From positions 36,474,186 through 36,538,185 of the forward strand of contig OX381709.1 in NCBI GenBank assembly GCA_947462335.1: a stretch of DNA of 64,000 bases, read 5' to 3'. The position numbers and the translations under genes are program-made. Source of the stretch: Harmothoe impar. Lineage: Eukaryota > Annelida > Polychaeta > Phyllodocida > Polynoidae. The notes below the pieces were generated by a model that did no database searches, was not told the origin of the DNA, and was given only the letters and a program-made list of their open reading frames with translations. This document shows, piece by piece, positions 54,415-64,000 of this stretch (the first letter of the stretch is position 1; every line of letters begins with the position of its first letter).

Positions 54415-57400
54415 ATATACCTCTTTCTTTGATGATTTTGCCACAATTTCTTTTCGCCGTGAATTACCCTTCATATTCTCCATTTTATTAGCACATATGA
54501 TCAAGATTAGTATATGTATTAATCAGTAGATCACCTGGAGTAGGCGCGGTAGATCTATGGTTTCAGATCTATAGTTTTTCAATTCAATATAATTGGGATG
54601 GCCCCCTGACACCTGCCCTCTATGCCAATCTAAATAACGTTGTGATTGGATGGGAGATGGAAATTCTGAATGAGGTCTGAGAACTTAATTTGGGCACAGT
54701 AATTTGAATAAGTGAGTGCCATGTATTGATGTAGGCATTCTGGTAGGGTTTAATTGCTGAACTATGTTTTCCTAGTATGATGTTATTATATAGGAATAAC
54801 ACTCGCTAGATCTTAGAATGTTGTTTTAAGCTAGACAAGCATAGATCAGAGAGGTGGCATTTGACAGCCGTCACTTTAAGTTGCTGTGTATGGGTGACAC
54901 CAGCTGGGGCTGACATAGATCAGGCAGTTAGGAGAACTGGAGTCCAGCCCCAAGAGACTATAGCCCCACATACTATTACATATATACAGCCAACATGTAA
55001 AGTAGAGTGTGAATAATAGAAAGCCTCATACACTATGCAAACCCCATAGGCCCCTACCCCGTACCATAGAGATCAGGTCACAGGGCGGGTATAATAATGT
55101 CGGTGGACAAGTGGAATTTAAACATTTCCTGGATTCATTCTTTCTTACTCTCTTTCATTCCGGCTTGCTTTCTTTATTATAATGTGTGGGTTGTTTTTCA
55201 TTTTCATTCATTCCCTTTATTTTGTCAACTTTAGATACCCTTTTTATATTGATTCCGACCCCCTTTTTCCTAAATCGGTTCCTGTCTGTTTTTGTCCCAG
55301 GGTTTGGGCAGGAATGCGGATTAATTACAGTACACATTCGAGCTATTAGCTCTGTTCCGGCGTAGTTTTTCTTTACAGCTTATTTAAACATCTCCCCTGC
55401 AGTGGCACTATTTACAATGGTGGGCGTCACTTGTCCACATAGTATCAGGTTTTGGATATCCGCACCACTACTCAGCTGCTACTGTGCTGCCTATATTACA
55501 CATACAGCAGTCCTACCTGCTGTTGGAAATACTTCTATTATTATCTACTATTACCCTTTTAAATGCTATGTAGGAAGGGGAAAGTGATATCGTTCTTTAA
55601 ATCGATCATTTTTTCCATTTCCTCTCCAATCCTCTCCTCTCTCACCTCTCTAGACTCATTCAGCTCATGATTGCATTCCACCATGCCCCTACTCAATATA
55701 ATGTCATACGGTACTAACTTAATTTCTATAATCACCTAAGGAGTTATGTGGTTATGTTTACGTTGATACACAGCCAAAGGGCAGCTAGAGTCACGTGCCA
55801 TTTATGGGAGTAGGACAGGCGGACCGATGTTTTATTTAGCGGGGGAGGGATGTCGTCCTGAGGGTATCATGCTCCACTTACCCTGCATCCAAACGTAGGT
55901 AACAAACTATCTACACAGAAGGCACGTACTTGTATCACTTGTTCCAAAGAATATGTGAAAGTGATTATATTACAGGGACCTCGTTTTGTGTATTGCATTT
56001 GCCAACTTCTTATTTGCACTCTTAAGTGGATTAGTATTCGGTTAACTCCTTTCAGATTTTCTCCATGCGCCATCATGCTCTGCTCATAACGGCAGGTGAT
56101 TGAATCAGTTTGCTTGAAACTGTGACTGGACTTGAAATGATTAAGTGACATTTGGTCAGAGACGCCTCTTTTTACAATTTGTTTTAATTTATCAAAAAAT
56201 TGGGATTTATCCTGTCACGTCCTCCTGTGGAGCTACGTAATTCCTTCTTCCAACCTCAGACCCATGAATGCAGTTGTGATATATTTTGAATCCGACCCAG
56301 AACGTAAAAGTAGATGTGCTATATTGGTGTGTGAGGGGTTCACAGTCCTGCAGCCCTCACTGTGCCTGTAGCTGTTTGCTAACACTCCCTCTACTCTGTG
56401 TACATTGCTGCGCTGTAAGCTGTAAGTAGTAACAAAATGCCGCCCTGCCTCGGGCGTCCCTGGTAGTTACTGGTCTGTGGTTACAGGGGCAGGCGCCGTT
56501 CTACATTCCTCCATACCTCACCCATCTCTATAAGCTTAATTCCCTTACCAGAAGGAGTCCTCTGCCACACTCCCCCACCCCTCCCCACCGGCATTCTTCA
56601 AATCGAGATGCCCTCATCTTAAAAACTGGATGTGAATATATGGTGGAAGGTCCTCCACATCGACATCTTTTGCAGGGAATCATCTGCTAATTTTACTGTG
56701 TTAGCTTATTTGAGAATTGAACTGTAAGGAGGCTAACCTTCTTACCCTCACTGCTTGGGTGGTTAGGGATAGGGATTCCAGCCCTGCATTAACTCATATT
56801 ATATTAGCTGCAAAGATCGTCTATCATACTTCTCAACACAGGGCCTTATGTACACACGATTCTAGGTGAGTAGTATTCCCAGAAAAGCATGCTCAGATCC
56901 TTGCATGTTACAACATGAATGCTAAGGAAACATTTCTTCTCCACAGAGTGACCATCTATAACATATTTTACAATCGGGTTCACCAACTATAACGGCAAGT
57001 GCTATTCAACCAACACAATCATTAGCTACATAATCATCGGCTCTGCGTGTGTACTGAGCAATGCTCAGTAGTCTGGGAGCAGAAAGTGGACTGGTTAGTG
57101 TTTCAAACGCCCTATAATCGCTTGGGCTGCTGAGGGAAAGTAGGGATGTTTTAACATGAAATCCAATGCTAATATGAATCATTAGGATTTTATCACTTCA
57201 ACTCATCAATCTTAGTTTCAATATTGATCACTGTGGATTAGGCGAGTGGGACCACTGACAGGCAGCTGGATTCAAATGAGATTAATTGGACGCAGATGCA
57301 GACTGTAAATTCGAAATGAGCATGTTGGAACAAGTGCTGCACATTCCTGATCAGTCTTATTCCAGTTTATGCCATGGAACTATTTGAGGATATTTACTCT

Positions 57401-57640
57401 CAAATTGAGATGTCAAGTAGAAATATTGACGAGGTCTATCTAGACGGATTTGAATGTGAAGAATGGTGGCACTGATAAAATTGGATTTTGAAGAGGGAAG
57501 GCAAGCTAATGAACGGTGTCTAGTATTTAGTATAGTATTTATTACTATGTTTAGAAATCACTTTGCCATAATTGTTACATTCGTGCTCTATTGATAATAC
57601 AGTACTAATCAGTTATATTTTGCTTTCTGGGTTGTCCTAT
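54415..57640. other. Non-coding stretch downstream of the channel-subunit exon
   Basis: Presumably intron of the minus-strand gene whose 5' exon starts at 59154. I looked for the next exon, expected to encode the rest of the Cys-rich loop and a second membrane segment, and did not find a convincing one. 54965-55090 is a diverged repeat of 50384-50490. Confidence 0.45.
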
Positions 57641-57693
57641 ATCAAGCCTGGTAGGTATTGTATCCCACTCAAATTTGATATCTGTTGGATGTA

Positions 57694-57699
57694 ACTCAC
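57694..57699 (-). other. Splice donor of the channel-subunit 5' exon
   Basis: Minus-strand AGG then GTGAGT is a close match to the donor consensus. The exon then has exactly 485 codons, so the intron is in phase 0. Confidence 0.75.
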
Positions 57700-59154
57700 C
57701 CTGCGTCCTAGTGTAGCCTCGTTATCCTGTAGAGCTGGTCGGTGAGTAGCCCCGAGCTGATCCACGAAGGTGACAGAGATCTCCATACAAGGGTAATCTG
57801 AGGTACACCCCTTACCACACGAGCACTTAATCCTATCGCCTACATCGTATGACATATAGGGCTCACACCATGTGGTATTGAACCTCTCTGCTGCACGGTA
57901 GTTGTCAACCACACACACACCGATGGCCACCATGGCAGCTATTGAGCCGATGAAGAGCAGGATAATCCAGAAATACAAGTTAATGCAGCAGGCTCGTGAG
58001 CGTCTGCACTGTTTGTACCAAGGACGATCAGAGAACTGTAAATCCTCTTCTTCCTCCTCGACATCGCTGAGTTCGTCAGTACTGGCATCAGAAAGTTTGG
58101 GACCGAGCGCCATACGCACCGTGAGATGGTCCTTGACGATAGGCAGCGGCTTGAGTTGGTGTCGAGGGTCCAGTCTGGGCCTGGTGGCCATTTGGGATGT
58201 GGCACCATCACAGCCATCAGCTGAGGCCCCTGCTGTAAGATTATTCCCGGTATTGCCATTATCAGTAGTGTTCGGGTTCGCGACAAAAACATCATCATGA
58301 TCACTGCTGCTGCGACGTCGGTGGGTATCAGAAGAATCCTGAATAAGCTTAGATCCACTTTGGGAGAGGGGTACTTCCACTAAAGGTGCAGAGTTACTAT
58401 CAATGAAAGGTGTGTTACCTGAAGGTCCATCCTGGATCAATAACAGATCAGTTTCCTCGGAAGGTTGTTCATCTGCTCGGTATTCAACAGCAGCATCTGA
58501 TGAGAGCAGCTTCTCCCCAGAAGAGACTGCAGAATCAATGATAGGCTCCACTCCATTGGTGACCTCCTCTGGTGCCTCATGTGGCTTTATAGACTTACAA
58601 CTGAGGCCTTCCAGACGAGGCCGTACATGGGTGTTATTAAGCTGAAGTAGGTCATTCACCCCATCACAACTCGAGCCAAGCAGTGCCTCCTCATCCTCCT
58701 TTCTGTCATCTGTTACCTCTTCAATATCATTTTGAAAGTCACCATGAATGTCAGGCTTCACCAACATCTGTGTCTTGATATGACCTTGCTGTGACATCTC
58801 AGCCTTCTCCATAGGCACGGGGTACATTTCTACGTCACCTTGGTTCGAATTCACCACATGACCATGCATATTAAATCCAGCACCACTATCCGATGCTACC
58901 TCTGCTGCAGACTTCTGGTTATGGACAGCACCTGTGGGCTGGCAATAATACCCCTGCTCACTCTCACCACTCAGAGATCCGCCGGTACAGTTATTAAGGA
59001 GAGCAGGCCCATGGGCACCCTTGACCTCAAGGGGTGTGGAGTTGACACAACCGGAAGTAGTATCTTCTTCCAAGGGTAGGAGCGTGCCCCCGGCTGGCTC
59101 CCGGTCCTGCCCGTCATGCAGCAGCCGCTGCCGCTCCTCTCCGGGCAGCGCCAT
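57700..59154 (-). CDS. 5' exon of a KCNMB/TipE-like auxiliary ion-channel subunit
   Basis: The 485-codon exon encodes the first part of a two-pass membrane protein. Residues 1-380 are polar, acidic and low-complexity, with a DVEEEEED run, and are probably cytosolic. CRRSRACC (383-390) precedes a hydrophobic segment (about 391-414, INLYFWIILLFIG...), then an extracellular start with an N-glycosylation site (N426) and Cys at 430, 444, 446, 450 and 456 in KCSCGKGCTSDYPCMEISV. The CxCGxGCxxxYPC pattern right after the first membrane segment is the signature of BK-channel beta subunits (KCNMB) and their TipE-type relatives. These modulate gating of BK or voltage-gated sodium channels; vertebrate KCNMB N-termini are only tens of residues. 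An in-frame TAA three codons upstream supports the start. The remainder, including the second membrane segment, is on further exon(s) not found here. KCNMB versus TipE is unresolved. Confidence 0.75.
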
Positions 59155-59175
59155 GCCGAGTTAATGACAGCGGGG

Positions 59176-59227
59176 TAATGACACCCAGCTAATGACACCC
59201 AGCTAATGACACCCAGCTAATGACCCC
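59176..59227. repeat. 14-bp tandem repeat (TAATGACACCCAGC) in the 5' leader
   Basis: Three full copies and one partial copy lie 22-73 bp upstream of the start codon of the minus-strand exon, in its probable 5' UTR or proximal promoter. The copies are identical, so this is a recent expansion. Confidence 0.85.
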
Positions 59228-61365
59228 TGTCTGAGGCTACAGGCACGTGACTGGGGCTGGAGACTGACACCCCTAGACTTCAGGCTGGCTGGTTGGGTAA
59301 GAGGCCTCAGACCCACACTAATGGCACATGATATCTCATACCTGGTACAGCCAGGTATGATATTTACTGTGAGGTGTGATGTAGCAATGGATCGTTAAGA
59401 CCTGCCAGTAGACCGAGGGGACTCGACGTGTCATGTGAAAGTATTACATCAAGTAGAGCTGTGTCTTCTCCCTATGAGATAATGACACGTTCATAGTACA
59501 CCCACATGTGTTGTCTGGCCCTCACAAAGCATCTGGGAATAACACGGTCTGGGATAGACATGAGAATAACCTATTTAGAGATGTAATATATCCTCACACA
59601 CGCGAGATATTGATTCAGATGTACTGTGGTGATGTTTTCCTGCATGTAACCTATTGTTTCACCACCAAATAGTAACCCTATCAAATGTGAATATTTAGCC
59701 ACAATATCTGAAGAAAAACATATTATGTTCTAACCCAATATGGTATGTTGTGTCAAATGTGGCATGTCCCTTGTGTAGAAAATCATTTCTTACACGTGGC
59801 CTACAATCACGTAGAGCATCTTCCCCACCCACACATGGTCTCATCGAACAGATAATCAAGTTACACGTGCCTTCCCCTGAGACATGACATGTCTAAATAA
59901 GGGGAGGCCCAGACACGGCCATGTGGTGAGGCCCCTATAGGGACACCCTTTTACCGGTGAGTGGGGCCTGCATTCAGGTTTAGCAGGCCAGTATAGTGGG
60001 GCCCATTTGTGAACCACTTTCATTGAGGTGTCAGCAAACAATGTACAAAAGTCCACATGGGAACTACCTTCAGTGGTTCGAGGCAGACAGTGTGCCGATG
60101 TCCGCCTGAGAACTATACTTTCATTGAACTGTCTGTAAACTTTACATATGCGGAGGCTAACATGGAAACCGTTTTCGCTGAGGTGTAGGCGGATGCTGTA
60201 CTGAGGCAGCTGAGAACTACTTTTTTCCAGCTGTCAGGCGGCAGATTCAGCAGCAGTAGACACAACACAGGCCCTGTGGGGTATCCAGCACCGGCTGCCG
60301 GTCACCTCGTCCTGCCTCGTCCTGATTCATGTCGGAAAAGTCCTCAGCATTGTAGTGTAACCTTTCGGGAACCCTCTGTGATCAGAGTGATTAACTACAC
60401 AAAATAGGCACCATTAAATCGGCATGTACCAGATCATTTCTTCATTAGTTATACTATGAGTTGATTATAACGCAATTAGAACGATGCTCACTTAAAGGAA
60501 TGTGATTACTAGGAGTATGATGTCCTGGACGTTGAGGCAGTCTCGAAAGCTGCTAATTTTAAGACTTGCTGTGAGTCCGTTTCACACACTAAGGGGTACT
60601 GCCATGGCTTATTAAAGCATTGCCTGTCCTCCTTGGGTAACACGGCCCTCCCACCCCTGTTCACACCCTTCTACTCCTAGTGGTGGATCAATACAACAGG
60701 GGCTGCTCCAGTGTTTGAGGAGGGGCAGACAAATACTGCAGTGCTTATTGTGCTCATGCCCACACTGTCAGCGTTATCAGCAGCTTAAAACAGATAGCAG
60801 GACATCCGTCAGCAGCCCTGGAGGTATGGCAGCACTCTCCTGCTGCTGACGTTATGGTAGTGCACACAGGGCCCTGTCATTATCTTCATGTCCAATAGCT
60901 TAGATCCATATATATGTCTTCTGTATGAGAGATCACACAGGGCCTTATCATCAGCTATATGTCCAATATGAGCAAACCATCTATCATCCACATGGCCTAC
61001 CCAACGAGTTCCATGCCATGCTATAGACATGCTGTCGGATACATAATGGTATGATTTATTTATCCTGCCTCTCTGCTTTGCAATATCTACTTATGAAAGA
61101 TACATCACAGACGCAATATTCTGTAATAGATTGGTAATCCAATTCCATACATACACCATCGATATGTCCTACAACATTTTATGATATCCACACATGCACA
61201 CATGTATAGACTATCCTCTACGTGTAGGCAGTAATCACATAGTATACTGATGTTCCATCATGTATTCTATACTCCACTCTGTCTGTTTGATACGGAATGA
61301 TGGATACTCAGCCCAGACACTGCCCCCTCTCGGCAACTCTCATATCTCTACACTCCGCTGGGGGT
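59228..61365. other. Upstream region of the channel-subunit gene
   Basis: No coding exon was recognised. It is expected to contain the 5' UTR and promoter or a 5' intron of the minus-strand gene. No TATA box could be assigned with confidence. Confidence 0.4.
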
Positions 61366-61369
61366 CAGT

Positions 61370-61620
61370 GTTCGTGTCATGGGGCATGCGCAGAGCCCCG
61401 CCGGAAGTGGCACGGCGCAGGCGCAGTCAGGGCGGCGTGTTTGGGGTAAATCGGATCTGCTGTCCAGCAGGCAGGTCTCGGGACGTGGACACGTGACTAC
61501 GCCGAGATTTCAGACGAGATTTGGAGTCTGCTATTTGAGGGGGTCTCCGATGGATCGCCAGACGGCGAGAGCAGCTGTGTGCGTAAGAAGGTCCTTGTCC
61601 TAACCAATAGAGATAGGCTT
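61370..61620. promoter_or_regulatory. Candidate CpG-type promoter with NRF1- and ETS-like sites
   Basis: A CpG-rich patch in AT-rich surroundings. GCATGCGCA (61384-61392) and GCGCAGGCGCA (61415-61425) resemble NRF1 sites; CCGGAAGTG (61401-61409) is an ETS core. Such clusters mark TATA-less promoters in animals. It lies 2.2 kb upstream of the minus-strand exon and could start that gene (with an untranslated first exon) or a rightward gene. On the plus strand an ATG at 61550 is followed after 11 codons by GTAAGA, a possible short first exon. Confidence 0.45.
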
Positions 61621-62029
61621 TACTGATGAATCAGGGCTCGGAGCGGGACCCCTTACTGCAGTGCTTCCGTCAATATAAGTAGGTCTTACACGTGACGGTG
61701 CGGCCACTACGAGGTGCTAGAGCTGGGGGCAGCAGACTGAGTGAGATTGATGAAGCTACTCCCACCCAGGCACCATTCTGGTACATAGCAATGTGTTCTG
61801 TCTGTACGGGGATGTGTCTGTTACACGTCTAATGACGTATCTGCCACGTGCCGTATCTATGCATATATATCACATCTGAGTGAGTCTGTGTGCGTGTGGG
61901 TGTATCAGGAACCCTGTGAGATACTGAGTAGTGCATGGAGTTGGTATGTGTTGGGCTCTGTGTACTGCTTATCAAGCTATGTACGCTGTTTCGCTCAGTC
62001 CAATGATGTGCTGTGCTCTGCTGCACGGT

Positions 62030-62480
62030 ATTGGCTGTGAGTAGTGTAATGACGGTGTGTATGAGCTGCCCCTGTGTGTACAGCTCTGTGCCGTGACCAT
62101 GTGGCGGCCAGCTGATCTAGCTGCTCTCCAGCTGCTGTCTGCTGGTCTAGCATATCCTGCTCTGTGAGCAGCACGGTCTTTGAGCTGTTCTGTGAGCTGG
62201 TCATCAACTGTCCTGTCCTGTGAGCTCCACTATCATATTACTGGTTATCTGAGCTGTTCTGTGAACTGTCCTGGGAGCTAGTATATGCGTTGTTCTGTGA
62301 GCTGCTCTGTAAACTGTTCCCAGTGTTACTTTGGGACCGGCTCTGTGAGCTACTCTGTCCTGTGAGCTGCTATATTAGCTTCCTGTTCTGGTAACCAGGC
62401 TGTCCTGTGTGTATCCCTGAAGCTGCTATGTGAGATGCGCTGTGAGGTGTGCTGTCCTACGAGCTGTTCATGAGCTGCTA
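62030..62480. repeat. Degenerate CTGTGAGCTG minisatellite-like tract
   Basis: Variants of TGTGAGCTG(C/T)TCTGT recur at irregular intervals over about 450 bp, with CTGTCCTGTGAGCT combinations. It looks like an old degenerate tandem array. It produces open frames on the minus strand that I do not call. Confidence 0.6.
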
Positions 62481-62838
62481 TGTGAGTAGGACAATGCCCT
62501 GCTCTGAGCAGCCCTGAGCTGCTCCCGCGTACACCTCGTGATCCCCTCTCTATCTGTCAGTGTCGGCGGCTGCTGTACGCCTCCTCTCTCACCGTGAGTG
62601 CCGCCCCGCGCGGCAGTCGTGTCCCACGCCGTCAGGGGCTGTCGGGGTGACCACCAGAGCAGCCCCCCCCCCCCCTTTATTCCCCCTGTGGTAGTGTTAT
62701 CCCATAGAAACCTTGCCATGTGCAAACAACGGGGTATTGACAAGAGAACAGGGGGATAGAGAGGAAAGACGTTTGACATGTGGGAGACATGACCGGGAGT
62801 ATTGGTTGGACGAGGATTGAGAGGTATACTGAAAATCC
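62481..62838. other. Non-coding stretch, nothing recognised
   Basis: GC-rich start with a C-run near 62666-62678. No gene. Confidence 0.4.
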
Positions 62839-63306
62839 ATAAGTTTGAGAGGTTAGTCAGTACTGTCTATCCCAGGTTCGTCCTAGGGGTTTTCATGAAT
62901 ACTTCATTGACGAATTTTCAAAATGACGAACTTATATTTAAAGATGACTAAGGCAAAATAATGCCTTAGTCAAAACGACTAACCCTGATATGCATGAGGT
63001 GGGTTAGTCTAACCTAACAGCATTGACTGCCATGGATTGGTCGTATAGGGAGCCAGAAAATGACTGAGAGACACTTAGTTATATTCTGGCTCCCAAAATA
63101 CCTAAGCTACATCAGTCAGTGCTGTAAGGCTGGTCAGAGTGACTAACCCACCGTAGTCATTTTACTTTAAGGTGTATTAGAGTTAGTCATTTTGACTGAG
63201 GTGTTAATTTACCCTTACTCATTTTGAACATAAGCTCGTCATTTTGACTAATATGCCTATGACGAACCAGGGATAGCCACTATACTGACCAACCTCTTAG
63301 ACCTAT
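62839..63306. mobile_element. Foldback MITE with CTATCCC(A/T)GGTTCGTC arms
   Basis: Outer arms (left AGAGGTTAGTCAGTA, right complement AGAGGTTGGTCAGTA) and inner arms (CTATCCCAGGTTCGTC against CTATCCCTGGTTCGTC) form an imperfect inverted repeat of about 100 bp. The interior has TTAGTC/GACTAA motifs throughout, and a central hairpin GGGAGCCAGAA / TTCTGGCTCCC (63058-63094). The unit can fold back almost entirely. No coding capacity. Confidence 0.7.
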
Positions 63307-64000
63307 AAATTATCTGTGCAAGTGGGATGAAGCAAGGTGGATGAAGCAGGGATTGATACAAGGGAAAGGGATGTTTTTAAGCAGTAAGCCAAGAGGACTG
63401 ACTGAAAAATTGTTGACATGAGAGGACGACAGACCCCGGAAAGGAGACACTCCTCAAGCCAGGTGGAAGGCCAGTGGGATAGAGGTTGGAGATGGAGGTT
63501 GGTGGAAGTCAATCGGATGGGCAGAGAGCAGGAAACTGAGATAGACATGTAGATCCTCCAGTACAGCAGCAGTAAGAGCGGCATGTGCAGGCTGTCATTG
63601 CGGCGTGCTGCTCACATTATGCCGCACCACCACCAGGGGGCAGAGCTGTAACTGAATCAGCGCCTGTGTGGGGGCCTCCAGGGGGCCTCAAGGGCCCAGG
63701 GCAGCGTAGGGAGGGGGAGGGTACTCTCCACACCGCGACCTCTCCTTGTGCTGTGGCTTTTTGGCTTGTCTGGCTGTTATTGACTTACAGGAATGTGGCT
63801 CTGGTTGTGGCTTCAGGCTGACCGCCGAATGGCTTCTGTGCTGCATCATATGCCCCAAGGATATATGGAGTGAGTTGCCTGTGTGTCCATCCGCACCCTT
63901 CAATTGTACGGTTAAGATGGCCATCTAAAGGTAATCAATCGCGTAAAAGAACACACAGATCGATGTCTCAATTGCTACAAGTAACTATTCTTTTTCATTA
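63307..64000. other. Non-coding right edge, nothing recognised
   Basis: Overlapping short open frames on both strands without domain features. A GC-rich patch lies near 63620-63740. Confidence 0.4.

Noticed and set aside
55867..56151. Candidate second exon of the channel-subunit gene
   Set aside because: It has no second membrane segment, no matching Cys pattern and no clear acceptor or donor.
57902..58300. 132-codon plus-strand ORF
   Set aside because: It lies antisense inside the channel-subunit exon, whose membrane segment and Cys motif on the minus strand are far better supported.

Overview
This window looks like intergenic and intronic DNA from a repeat-rich animal genome, most likely a marine invertebrate. 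It has no operons or bacterial gene spacing. It carries an intron-split membrane-protein gene with a clear splice donor, APE-type LINE remnants, a tyrosine-recombinase retrotransposon, a solo LTR, tRNA-like SINE heads, TA and CA microsatellites, and many small terminal-inverted-repeat (TIR) elements. I cannot name the species.

Layout. 1-16 kb: no convincing gene. It holds a 569-bp solo LTR (1034-1602), two PIF/Harbinger-type MITEs with TTA target duplications (6178-6568, 9572-9867), and a TIR element built from about 14 copies of a 17-bp unit (11099-11537). 16-29 kb: decayed LINE pieces (16050-17288, 25440-25700, 25895-26959), a (TA)n tract, a segment bounded by two identical hairpins (19507-20372), MITEs with TACCGTA ends, and a near-perfect 948-bp tandem duplication (26671-28561). 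30.1-35.3 kb: the best feature, an apparently intact Ngaro/PAT-type tyrosine-recombinase retrotransposon with split direct repeats (A1-gag-RT/RNaseH-YR-B1-A2-B2). 39.5-41.2 kb: three kinds of MITE, one nested inside another. 41.5-46.6 kb: a damaged LINE with a possible SGNH-like ORF1, an APE endonuclease and an RT with a broken YADD box, plus three similar hairpins upstream of the endonuclease. 47.5-48.2 kb: an older LINE relic. 50.7-52.6 kb: a TIR element with tRNA-like modules in opposite orientation near its ends. 53.4-54.4 kb: a MITE packed with about 18 copies of a GTACATGATCGG-type motif. 57.7-59.2 kb, minus strand: the only convincing host coding exon, the 5' exon of a two-membrane-segment auxiliary channel subunit of KCNMB/TipE type with a very long acidic N-terminus. 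61.4-61.6 kb: a GC-rich patch with NRF1-like and ETS-like motifs, a candidate promoter. 62.8-63.3 kb: a foldback MITE.

How the parts relate. The Ngaro-like element is self-contained: Gag-like protein, RT with RNase H, and recombinase lie in three different frames, with promoter-like sequence in the A repeat and repeat junctions that look like recombinase sites. The LINEs are dead copies. The MITEs have no transposase in the window and would depend on enzymes encoded elsewhere. The channel-subunit exon is read leftwards, and its remaining exon or exons were not found.
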